Shown one piece after another: positions 1 to 5,162 of a stretch of 7,233 nt of DNA. Source of the stretch: an uncultured Treponema sp. GTDB taxonomy: Bacteria > Spirochaetota > Spirochaetia > Treponematales > Treponemataceae. The notes under the pieces are model-generated. The model saw only the letters and a program-made list of their open reading frames with translations, was not told where the DNA came from and made no database searches. How positions within the stretch are numbered: the first letter of the stretch is position 1; each line of letters begins with the position of its first letter. The translations under genes and the position numbers were made by a program. The stretch is taken from NCBI GenBank assembly GCA_905372345.1, contig CAJPPE010000078.1, forward strand, positions 1 through 7,233. The letters run 5' to 3'.

Positions 1-966
1 ATATTATTTTTTTTATTGACTCTCTTTTTTTTGCATAGCCTGACTGGTCAAAATTCCTTACCTCCGAATGTTCAAAAGATTATCAAAAACGGTTTTACAA
101 AGAAAACTCCTTTTGAGACATCTTCGTTTATTGAAGCAGAAATAAAAAAGGTTTCTTCAAATGAAGAAAAAATTATAGCTCTATCTGTTTTGGCCGACTA
201 TGAAGAAAGGTTCGATTTGTTTTTACGAGCCGGAAGACACTATCTTGAAGCTGCAGAACTTTCTCCCGAGAAAGAAAAAAAAACTCTTTTAACCAAGGCT
301 CTTGGAGCCTTTCTTTTAGCCGATAACATAAGCGAGTCCTCCGAGCTTTGCCGCAACCGATTGCTGCCTATAATTGAAGCTCCATTTTCTAAAGAAGACA
401 TAAAAATTCTTGTTCTTTTTGAATGGCTTAAATTAAAATCGGATGAAAAAAGCTCTCTTGAAAATATAAAAAAATATGTTACCGATTCAAAATTCGCAGA
501 ATTTCATCCTGCGATGCTTTTGACTCTTTGGTGGGTCGATGGAGATAAGAAGGCTGAGAACACCCTCGTAAAAAAATTCCCTAACAGCATTGAGGCTGCC
601 GTTGTCCGAGGTGAGGCTTTTTTGAGCCCTAAAACATTTTGGTATTTAATGCCTCAAAATAGAGGATTTAAAGAATCTCTTGCAGATTCAGCTTCCGAAT
701 CCGTTTTATTAAGCCAAGGTGAAACCTTAGCACAAAATAATGAATTGCCGGCTGCAAAATTTTATCAAACCGGTTTTTTTAAAACCGAAAATTTTGCAAA
801 AGGACTTGCAGATGAGCTTAAAAAGAAAGGTTTTACTGTAACAATAAAAAAAGAAGAGCGAGGGGAGGATGCTTTCTTTTCTGTTTTAGTAAAGGATGAC
901 GGCAAGGGAGATATGGTTATCCGGCTAAAAAGCGAGGGCTATGAAGCCGTTCCGATCTTTGATTAG
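1..966 (+). CDS. Exported SPOR-domain protein, 5' end outside the window
   Basis: The reading frame is open to the first base of the window. The codons before the TTG at 16 encode more hydrophobic residues (ILFFLLTLFFLHSLTG overall), so that TTG is probably inside a signal peptide and the true start lies upstream. The middle is helical with TPR-like spacing (for example a segment with DLFLRAGRHYLEAAEL), although no repeat is clean. The last 69 residues, from KFYQTGFFKTENFAK to YEAVPIFD, fit a SPOR domain: the opening strand with a Q-x-G-F-F core, a helix FAKGLADELKKKGF, a second strand FFSVLVKD, and a final EAVPIF strand. SPOR domains bind peptidoglycan stripped of stem peptides, often at division sites, so a periplasmic cell-wall role is likely (family knowledge). 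It converges on the minus-strand TPR gene with 5 bp between stop codons. The exact job is unknown. Confidence 0.8.
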   Translation: MLFFLLTLFFLHSLTGQNSLPPNVQKIIKNGFTKKTPFETSSFIEAEIKKVSSNEEKIIALSVLADYEERFDLFLRAGRHYLEAAELSPEKEKKTLLTKALGAFLLADNISESSELCRNRLLPIIEAPFSKEDIKILVLFEWLKLKSDEKSSLENIKKYVTDSKFAEFHPAMLLTLWWVDGDKKAENTLVKKFPNSIEAAVVRGEAFLSPKTFWYLMPQNRGFKESLADSASESVLLSQGETLAQNNELPAAKFYQTGFFKTENFAKGLADELKKKGFTVTIKKEERGEDAFFSVLVKDDGKGDMVIRLKSEGYEAVPIFD

Positions 967-971
967 CTTTC

Positions 972-1610
972 TTATTTTTTTTCTTCAGACTTTTTATCAT
1001 CTTGCGTTGAATCTTTTTTTTCTGTTGTTTTATCTTCTTTTTTTAGTTCAGGCGGATTTAAAAGCTTTTCTATTTCTTTTTCAAGTTCACTAATAGTTTT
1101 TTTATCATCTTCTTGTGTAAATTTTTCTTTGGATTCGTTAAGAAGTTCTTTTGCTTTTTCGTATTTTTTTAGTATAATTAGAATTCTAACATAGTTAAAG
1201 AAATATTCGGGAGTTTCTTTATCTTCCAAATAAATCTTTTCATAAATTAAAAGGGCTTTTTCTTCTTTTCCGGATGAGGCCAGAGCATAGGCGTAGGCTG
1301 TAGACAGTTTTATGTTTTCGGGAGCTTTTTTATAGAGGGGTTCAATATATTTTAGGCAGCTTTCCCATTCATTTTGAAGGGCGTAAACTTGTGCCAAATT
1401 ATATTGAGCTGCATTTTTATATTTTTCAGACTTTTCGGCTTTAAGATAATAATCTGCAGCCTTAGAATAGTTTTTTATTTCTGCATAGCCTTGAGCAATT
1501 GAAAAATACTCTCCTGCAAGGTCCTCTTCAACAGCTCCCTTTGCAAAAACTTTTGTAAAGCAAATAAAAAACAAGAGTCCAACAAAAACTATAAAAATAT
1601 TTTTTCTCAC
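972..1610 (-). CDS. Secreted TPR-repeat protein with a Lys/Glu-rich tail
   Basis: A 212-residue protein. Residues 1-23 form a signal peptide: MRKN, then a hydrophobic core, then VFA|KG, which suits signal peptidase I. Cys17 lies inside the hydrophobic stretch without a convincing lipobox, so I do not call it a lipoprotein. About four helical pairs of TPR type follow between roughly 33 and 165; examples are YFSIAQGYAEIKNYSKAADY and AQYNLAQVYALQNEWESCL. From about 187 the tail is low-complexity Lys/Glu/Asp/Thr and probably disordered. The start is GTG at 1610, preceded on the minus strand by GGGAG with 7 nt spacing; no ATG start in frame is available nearby. It begins 23 bp after the UPRT stop on the same strand, so the two are probably cotranscribed. 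TPRs scaffold protein contacts; the partner is unknown, and a periplasmic location is inferred from the signal peptide. Confidence 0.82.
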   Translation of the reverse strand: MRKNIFIVFVGLLFFICFTKVFAKGAVEEDLAGEYFSIAQGYAEIKNYSKAADYYLKAEKSEKYKNAAQYNLAQVYALQNEWESCLKYIEPLYKKAPENIKLSTAYAYALASSGKEEKALLIYEKIYLEDKETPEYFFNYVRILIILKKYEKAKELLNESKEKFTQEDDKKTISELEKEIEKLLNPPELKKEDKTTEKKDSTQDDKKSEEKK

Positions 1611-1633
1611 CTTTTTTCTCCCATAAAAAAGTT

Positions 1634-2695
1634 TTAGTTTCCTAAAACGGTTTTTTCTATCTGCCGCAGCTGAGAGCGGTAGAGCCCCGAAATATTTGAG
1701 CCGTAGTCTGCAAGAAGCTGAATAATGTTTCGGGGTGTTTCATCGGTATCGGTTCCGTTTATCCTGTCTCCTGCATCTCCGAGGCCCGGCATTATGTAGG
1801 CCGAAGCATTTAGGGCAGGGTCCATCCAAAGGGTGTAAAGGGTGCAGTTATCCAAGGCACGCACAATTCGCAGGGCTCCCTTTAAGGCAGAAATTACGTG
1901 AAAACAGCTTATCGATTTCGGCTTTACGCCCAGTTTTTTTAGGTGTTTTACAACAGTTACGAGGCTGCCGCCGGTCGCATTCATCGGGTCGGCAAAGATA
2001 AGGTCCTTTCCGTCCAAATCTTTTAGATTAAAATAAGACTTATCCAAATCAAGGATGTATTGCATATCGTCTTCTTTGCGGGAATCATCCCTTTTAATCT
2101 TAAAGAGTGCAAAGGGGGTTACATAGCCGTGAGAAGAATACTCTTCAATTTCTTTTGAAAGAATCATAGAGGGGAGGAGGGCGCCTCTCAACATAACACA
2201 CATAACCGTATTTTCTATTTTATGGTCAATGTCGGTTATTTTGTGAACGGCATAGTTTTGAATCGGATTCTTTACCGGTGTTTTTACTACAAGATAGTTT
2301 TTCTTGTCTTTTTGGTGTCCCTTGTAAGCAAGTTTAAAAAGCATTTCAAAGGAACGCTGGGTATAGTATAAGAATTCGCTGTGCTCGGTTTTTATGGAGC
2401 GGAGTTTTGCAATAACCCTTGAAGCCTCGGCATGATTTTCATGTTCGGTATCAAAAGAGAAAACTTTAAGTTGAGGTATTTCTTTGCATATATTTTGCAT
2501 AAGATGCCCCATCTCGGTATAAAGCCTTATAATCTCATCCTTGGCCTTTTTCTTTTTTTCGCCGTTTTCCTTTTCTAAAACGGTAAAATTTTCAATAGCT
2601 TTCTGATAAAGAACATTCATTTCGTTAAGATGCCTTAGATCGTCCTCAGTTAAATACCCGTCAAGAGCTTCCGCCCCCATAACTACCTTACCCAT
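1634..2695 (-). CDS. upp: Uracil phosphoribosyltransferase with a long N-terminal extension
   Basis: Catalyses uracil + PRPP to UMP + PPi in cytoplasmic pyrimidine salvage, judged from the C-terminal half. With the start at 2695 (353 residues), the PRPP loop DPMNATGGS lies at about 236-244. The uracil-binding signature [17 protein letters not shown] lies at 300-316. An upstream LRGALL at about 169-174 stands where classical Upp has LRAGL. Classical Upp is about 210 residues; here roughly 130-150 extra charged, helical residues precede the catalytic domain. An in-frame GTG at 2773 would add 26 residues, but its AGGAG is only 2 nt away. The ATG at 2695 has GGGAG with 5 nt spacing, and the related pdxK leader ends in the same RBS-start arrangement, so I prefer 2695. 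It leads a unit with the TPR gene 23 bp downstream. The RGA-for-RAG change leaves some doubt about exact substrate or activity. Confidence 0.85.
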   Translation of the reverse strand: MGKVVMGAEALDGYLTEDDLRHLNEMNVLYQKAIENFTVLEKENGEKKKKAKDEIIRLYTEMGHLMQNICKEIPQLKVFSFDTEHENHAEASRVIAKLRSIKTEHSEFLYYTQRSFEMLFKLAYKGHQKDKKNYLVVKTPVKNPIQNYAVHKITDIDHKIENTVMCVMLRGALLPSMILSKEIEEYSSHGYVTPFALFKIKRDDSRKEDDMQYILDLDKSYFNLKDLDGKDLIFADPMNATGGSLVTVVKHLKKLGVKPKSISCFHVISALKGALRIVRALDNCTLYTLWMDPALNASAYIMPGLGDAGDRINGTDTDETPRNIIQLLADYGSNISGLYRSQLRQIEKTVLGN

Positions 2696-2700
2696 ATCAA

Positions 2701-2782
2701 CTCCCATAAAAACTTTTTGCAGCAAATATTCAGATAAACAGTGAGGCTGAATTTCTGCCGAACTGTTTATCACATCTCCTAG
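2701..2782 (-). repeat. Promoter-proximal leader repeat, copy A (before UPRT)
   Basis: An 82-nt stretch, from CTAGGAGAT to the GGGAG ribosome binding site, that recurs in inverted orientation before pdxK at 3904-4141. Over the 42-nt core there are 3 mismatches, and over the 28-nt end block (TATTTGCTGCAAAAAG to GGGAG) there is 1; all four are transitions. The core holds a 10-bp perfect inverted repeat, GATAAACAGT and ACTGTTTATC (plus-strand positions 2733-2742 and 2762-2771), with an inner GGC/GCC pair, so the mRNA leader can fold into a hairpin. This copy is uninterrupted and stays in frame with the UPRT from a GTG at 2773, which explains why a start search would extend the protein upstream by 26 residues. 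Confidence 0.85.
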
Positions 2783-2792
2783 TTTACAATCA

Positions 2793-2826
2793 AGGAAGTA
2801 TAAAAGAAAATCGGTAAAAATTCAAG
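2793..2826 (-). promoter_or_regulatory. Sigma-70-type promoter of the UPRT/TPR unit
   Basis: Read on the minus strand, a TTGAAT -35 box is followed by exactly 17 nt and then a TATACT -10 box. The -10 is one change from consensus and the -35 matches 4 of 6. The -10 ends 14 nt before the CTAGGAG that opens the repeated leader, so transcription would begin just upstream of that leader. This is a sequence match only. Confidence 0.68.
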
Positions 2827-2841
2827 GGGTGTTTTTTAAAC

Positions 2842-2924
2842 CGCAAAGATACAAAGAGCGCGAAGAATTTTTAAATGGTGTTTTAATAATATATTCTTAA
2901 ATTTACCCTTTGCATCCCTTGCTG
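2842..2924. repeat. Degenerate GCAAAGATGCAAAGRG-like inverted pair
   Basis: At 2842-2866 the plus strand shows a rough 8-9 base period: CGCAAAGA, TACAAAGAG, CGCGAAGA. At 2906-2920 the minus strand carries a related run, GCAAGGGATGCAAAGG. The two form an imperfect inverted pair about 50 bases apart. Short CGCAAAG-type repeats of this kind are scattered in intergenic DNA of several bacteria. No function is assigned; it may be a worn remnant of a repeat element next to the nuclease gene. Apart from this and the two promoters, the 261-base gap up to the nuclease gene holds nothing I can name. Confidence 0.4.
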
Positions 2925-2992
2925 TTTCTTATTCTTAATAAATTCAATCATTTTTTTATAAATTACTATTTCTTCTAAATATTTTCTATAAA

Positions 2993-3029
2993 TATAATGA
3001 GGAGGGGAAATATTAAAAAATAATAGGAG
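2993..3029 (+). promoter_or_regulatory. -10 box and ribosome binding site of the Rpn nuclease gene
   Basis: A perfect TATAAT lies at 2993-2998, 36 bases before the start codon. No good -35 box is found at 16-18 nt spacing, so promoter strength is uncertain. AGGAG at 3025-3029 stands 5 nt before the ATG at 3035 and fixes the start. A second purine-rich run (GGAGGGG, 3001-3007) lies at the expected transcription start and has no start codon behind it. Confidence 0.5.
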
Positions 3030-3034
3030 AAAAA

Positions 3035-3799
3035 ATGGTAAAAAAGTTTGAAGATTTAACATTTACGGACGATTTTATGTTTTGTAAAGCTATGCAAAAT
3101 CCGAGGCTATGCAAAAAACTTATTGAAATGATATTGTCCGATACAATAGGCAAAATTGCATATATCTCGATACAGCATAATATTAACACTTACGAACAGG
3201 CAAAATCCGTAAGATTTGATGTTTTGGTACAGGCAGAAAACGGTAAATTATACGATGTAGAAATGCAGGTGAGTAATGAACGCAATATCTCCAAAAGGAT
3301 GCGGTTTTACCAAGCTGCCATAGATATTTCTTTTTTGGATAAGGGGAATTCTTATAATAGCTTAAACGACAGTTTTATAATTTTTATCTGTACCTTTGAT
3401 GCCATAGGCAAAAACAGGCCTATTTATACCTTTGAAAATCTTTGTATAGAGGACAAAAATACCCCTTTACAAGACGGTACACGAAAGGTTATAATAAATG
3501 CAGAGGCCTTTAATAATACTGAGGACAAAGAATTAAAAGAATTTTTAGAATACCTTAAAACAGGAAAAGCAACAAATGAATTTACAAGGGAGATAGAAAC
3601 TATGATACAAGCAGTAAAAAATAATGAACAAGCAAGGCAAGAATACAGATTAATGTCTACTTTTGAAATGGACGCGAGGGATAAAGGAGCTTATGATAAC
3701 AAGAGAGAAACGGCTAAACTTATGAAGCTAAAAAACTTTGATATAGCCTTAATTGGAGAAATAACGGGGCTTCCCGAATCCGAAATAGAAAAACTGTAA
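3035..3799 (+). CDS. Rpn-family recombination-promoting nuclease / PD-(D/E)XK 'transposase'
   Basis: A 254-residue protein of the PD-(D/E)XK nuclease family often labelled 'Rpn family recombination-promoting nuclease/putative transposase'. The N-terminus KKFEDLTFTDDFMFCKAM is the usual family opening. The catalytic core is visible as RFDVLVQAENGKLYDVEMQ: Asp62, then Glu76 and Gln78 (the D...E-x-Q form), followed by the conserved KRMRFYQAAID helix (88-97). The C-terminus IALIGEITGLPESEIEKL is the family's helix-turn-helix-like ending. The linker before it, often a long run of glycine/glutamate repeats, is short here, so the protein is at the small end of the family, but nothing essential is missing. 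E. coli Rpn proteins are DNA endonucleases that raise RecA-independent recombination; related genes are often multicopy in treponemes. It lies alone between two divergent promoters, flanked by inverted leader copies. Confidence 0.85.
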   Translation: MVKKFEDLTFTDDFMFCKAMQNPRLCKKLIEMILSDTIGKIAYISIQHNINTYEQAKSVRFDVLVQAENGKLYDVEMQVSNERNISKRMRFYQAAIDISFLDKGNSYNSLNDSFIIFICTFDAIGKNRPIYTFENLCIEDKNTPLQDGTRKVIINAEAFNNTEDKELKEFLEYLKTGKATNEFTREIETMIQAVKNNEQARQEYRLMSTFEMDARDKGAYDNKRETAKLMKLKNFDIALIGEITGLPESEIEKL

Positions 3800-3832
3800 C
3801 TCAATGGAATAATATGTAGTTTAGTTTGTGCA

Positions 3833-3862
3833 CCGGATATTAAATAAGTTTAACGTGTCCGG
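3833..3862. other. Stem-loop after the Rpn gene
   Basis: CCGGATA (3833-3839) pairs with TGTCCGG (3856-3862), including one G-T wobble. After a 2-nt bulge, TTAAA pairs with TTTAA around a TAAG loop. No T-run follows on the plus strand, and on the minus strand the flank is also not T-rich, so it is a weak candidate for an intrinsic terminator. It ends 4 bases before the pdxK -35 box, so it could instead insulate or modulate that promoter. Confidence 0.45.
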
Positions 3863-3866
3863 CCTC

Positions 3867-3895
3867 AAGACAAACTTCAAAAAAAATGTTATAAT
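3867..3895 (+). promoter_or_regulatory. Promoter of the pdxK leader
   Basis: AAGACA at 3867-3872 (4 of 6 to TTGACA), a 17-nt spacer, then a perfect TATAAT at 3890-3895 preceded by TGT, giving an extended -10. The leader repeat begins 8 nt later. Transcription therefore starts about 240 bases upstream of the pdxK start codon, leaving a long structured 5' leader. Confidence 0.68.
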
Positions 3896-3919
3896 CCCCC
3901 TCACTAGGAGATAGGAGAT

Positions 3920-4048
3920 ATGATAAACAGCTCGGCAGAAATTCAACCTCACTGTTTATCTATCGAGTTTTGTGCGTTGCACAAAACATCGTATTATTGT
4001 ATGCGGTTTGTAAACAAACCGCTTGAAAAAATTTTTTTCGCAAATTGA
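3920..4048 (+). CDS. Possible 42-residue leader peptide ORF
   Basis: An ATG at 3920 opens a frame to TGA at 4046-4048. AGGAG at 3906-3910 gives a 9-nt spacing and a second AGGAG at 3913-3917 a 2-nt spacing. The first 14 codons encode [14 protein letters not shown], the same peptide that the GTG-started extension of the UPRT would have; the two differing bases inside it (AGC/AGT, CAA/CAG) are synonymous. The rest (from IEFCALHK to FFAN) is read through the inserted hairpin cassette and is probably not selected as protein. It could be a translated leader that affects pdxK, or simply a by-product of the repeat. Two synonymous changes are too few to prove coding. Confidence 0.3.
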   Translation: MINSSAEIQPHCLSIEFCALHKTSYYCMRFVNKPLEKIFFAN

Positions 4049-4108
4049 TTCGCTATCCGCTTTAGCGGATACGATAAAAAATTTCCTTGCAGAACAGAAC
4101 CGCAAGGG
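3962..4108. mobile_element. Small hairpin-rich insert (MITE-like) in the pdxK leader
   Basis: This stretch is absent from the otherwise matching UPRT leader, so it looks inserted. TCT occurs on both sides (3959-3961 and 4109-4111), a possible 3-bp target duplication. It holds four stem-loops: GTTTTGTGC/GCACAAAAC with a GTT loop (3967-3987, extended by CGA/TCG); GCGGTTTG/CAAACCGC with a TAAA loop (4003-4022); TATCCGC/GCGGATA with a TTTA loop (4054-4071); and CCTTGC/GCAAGG (4085-4107). No transposase is encoded and there are no terminal inverted repeats spanning the whole insert, so it may be a REP-like or MITE-like element moved in trans. The stems may also affect transcription into pdxK. Confidence 0.55.
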
Positions 4109-4147
4109 TCTGATATTTGCTGCAAAAAGTTTTTATAGGAGATTAGT

Positions 4148-4957
4148 ATGATAAAACTTGCAACAATTGCCGGATCGGATGCATCCGGAGGGGCCGGCTT
4201 GGAAGCCGACTTAAAAACATTTCAGGAATACGGTGTATACGGAATGGCTGCCGTTACGGTAATTGCAACGATGAATCCCGATAAAGAGTGGGGACATGAA
4301 GTTTTCCCTCTCGATGAGCAAACTATAAGAGCCCAGCTTGAAACAATTTTTAAGGGCATCGGCGTTAACGCTGCAAAAACGGGAATGCTTGCAACAAACT
4401 ACGCAGTTGAACTTTCTGCCGAATACTTAAAAAAATATAATGTAGAAAATTATGTGCTGGATCCTGTAATGGTATGTAAGGGCGGAGACCTTGCCTTAAA
4501 CCCTGAGCTCAATAATCTCATTATAAAAAAACTTTTGCCTTTGGCAAAGCTTATTACGCCTAACCTTTTTGAAGCGGGGCAGATTGCAAAAATGCCGACA
4601 CCTTCTACAATCGAAGAAATAAAAGAAGCCTGTAAGATTATTCACGGAATGGGTGTTCCCTATGTCTTTATAAAGGGCGGAGCCAAGTTGAATGGGGAAC
4701 AATCGGCTATAGATATTTTTTATGACGGCGAACAATTTTTAAAAGTGGAAGGCGGGCTTATCGATACAAGATGGACACATGGAGCAGGCTGCACAACGGC
4801 CGCAGCCATCGCCGCAGGCTTAGGTATAGGCCTTGAACCTTATGAAGCCGTAAGAAGAGCAAAAAAGTTTATTACTTTAAGCCTTCAAAACGGATTCCAA
4901 CTTAATAAATGGGTCGGTCCAGGCAACCCTGCCGCGTGGCGGAAGAGCTTTAATTAA
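4148..4957 (+). CDS. pdxK: Pyridoxal/pyridoxine kinase, ThiD-like dual-cysteine type
   Basis: Phosphorylates pyridoxal, pyridoxine or pyridoxamine with ATP in the cytoplasm, feeding PLP salvage. The 269-residue length is normal for the ThiD/PdxK ribokinase-type family. Seen: AGSDASGGAG (8-17) for substrate binding, KTFQEYGVYGMAAVTVI (23-39), KTGML (77-81), DPVMVCKGG (105-113), LITPNLFEA (135-143), FIKGG (174-178), and THGAGCTTAAAIAAG (210-224), the anion-hole and catalytic region. Cys110 and Cys215 match the cysteine pair of the Gram-positive PdxK group exemplified by S. aureus, where a lid cysteine and the catalytic cysteine act on pyridoxal. THGAGC rather than HGTGC, and VYGM, also favour that group over true HMP-phosphate kinase (ThiD). 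No thiamine genes are nearby. The start is set by AGGAG 6 nt upstream. It appears monocistronic: a terminator follows. Confidence 0.85.
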   Translation: MIKLATIAGSDASGGAGLEADLKTFQEYGVYGMAAVTVIATMNPDKEWGHEVFPLDEQTIRAQLETIFKGIGVNAAKTGMLATNYAVELSAEYLKKYNVENYVLDPVMVCKGGDLALNPELNNLIIKKLLPLAKLITPNLFEAGQIAKMPTPSTIEEIKEACKIIHGMGVPYVFIKGGAKLNGEQSAIDIFYDGEQFLKVEGGLIDTRWTHGAGCTTAAAIAAGLGIGLEPYEAVRRAKKFITLSLQNGFQLNKWVGPGNPAAWRKSFN

Positions 4958-4970
4958 TTTGTAATTCCTG

Positions 4971-5015
4971 ATGGGTAATGAGTGTATAAGCCGCTGATTA
5001 CCCATTTTAAATTTC
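4971..5015 (+). terminator. Rho-independent terminator after pdxK
   Basis: ATGGGTAAT (4971-4979) and ATTACCCAT (4997-5005) form a perfect 9-bp stem with a 17-nt loop, followed by TTTTAAATTT. It begins 13 bases after the pdxK stop. The stem is AT-rich and the T-run is broken by AAA, so efficiency may be moderate. It separates pdxK from the ABC operon. Confidence 0.7.
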
Positions 5016-5034
5016 AACCCTTTTTTAAAATTAT

Positions 5035-5102
5035 AAAAAGTTTGAACTTTTTTCCTATGACAAATGTCATATTTAAACTCACAAAAATATGACAATTTTC
5101 AG
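5035..5102 (+). promoter_or_regulatory. Operator-like palindromes upstream of the ABC operon
   Basis: Three symmetric elements are packed here. AAAAAGTT-TG-AACTTTTT is at 5035-5052. TATGACA-AA-TGTCATA, a perfect 7-bp inverted repeat, is at 5056-5071. A partial copy ATGACAATTTTCA begins at 5089, 32 bases (about three helical turns) after the ATGACA of the full site. A possible promoter, TTGAAC (5042-5047) with 17 nt to TGTCAT (5065-5070), would be covered by the central palindrome. TGACA-N2-TGTCA symmetry is typical of TetR-type dimer sites (family knowledge); a repressor for this exporter is inferred, and none is encoded in the window. Confidence 0.5.
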
Positions 5103-5124
5103 TTTTAAAATTCCAAAAAAAATG

Positions 5125-5130
5125 TATAAT
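5125..5130 (+). promoter_or_regulatory. -10 box of the ABC exporter operon
   Basis: A perfect TATAAT lies 33 bases before the ATG at 5163, a good place for a start site with a short leader. At 16-18 nt upstream only an A/T run is present, with no good -35 box. The partial ATGACA site at 5089-5094 is too far away (30 nt) to be its -35, but it would place a bound factor directly upstream of this box. Confidence 0.5.
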
Positions 5131-5162
5131 TATCTATAAAAGATTCGCTTATGGAGGAATTT

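Larger units (their letters stand above)
3904..4141 (+). repeat. Leader repeat, copy B (before pdxK), interrupted
   Basis: The inverted partner of the 2701-2782 leader. It starts with CTAGGAGAT, has an extra 7-nt AGGAGAT duplicate, and carries the same hairpin arms GATAAACAG (3922-3930) and CTGTTTATC (3952-3960). It ends with TATTTGCTGCAAAAAG up to AGGAG at 4137-4141, which is the pdxK ribosome binding site, 6 nt from the ATG. Between the two blocks lies a hairpin-rich insert of about 147 bp. Subtracting the insert, its 3-nt duplication and the 7-nt duplicate, and allowing one missing A, gives exactly the 82 nt of copy A. The gap between the Rpn gene and pdxK (348 bases) is thus accounted for by the stem-loop, the promoter, this leader and the insert. 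Confidence 0.85.

Noticed and set aside
16..18. TTG at 16 as the start of the SPOR protein
   Set aside because: The frame is open to the window edge and the residues before it continue the hydrophobic signal segment; no ribosome binding site precedes it in the bases available.
1560..1610. Lipoprotein signal in the TPR protein because of Cys17
   Set aside because: The residues before the cysteine (FFI) do not make a plausible lipobox, and a VFA cleavage site follows at residue 23.
1735..2001. 88-codon plus-strand frame opposite the UPRT gene
   Set aside because: It is antisense to the conserved catalytic domain, has no ribosome binding site and encodes a Cys/Arg/Leu-rich sequence without family features.
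3833..3862. Intrinsic terminator for the Rpn gene
   Set aside because: The stem is good, but no T-run follows on either strand, so it is listed only as a stem-loop.
3962..4108. CRISPR array or tandem repeat in the hairpin cassette
   Set aside because: The four stems differ in sequence and are not a repeated unit with spacers.
3896..4147. TPP or other known riboswitch in the long pdxK leader
   Set aside because: The conserved TPP core (CTGAGA and the ACCTGATCTGG-like block) is absent. The stems instead belong to a repeat and an insert.
4496..4735. Minus-strand frame inside pdxK, plus similar frames at 4877-5095, 5537-5719, 6173-6388 and 6811-7017
   Set aside because: All lie opposite well-supported genes or terminators, with composition typical of antisense shadows and no initiation signals.
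5151..5162. ATG at 5151 as the ABC ATPase start
   Set aside because: These four codons contain the GGAGG ribosome binding site for the ATG at 5163, and nothing comparable precedes 5151.
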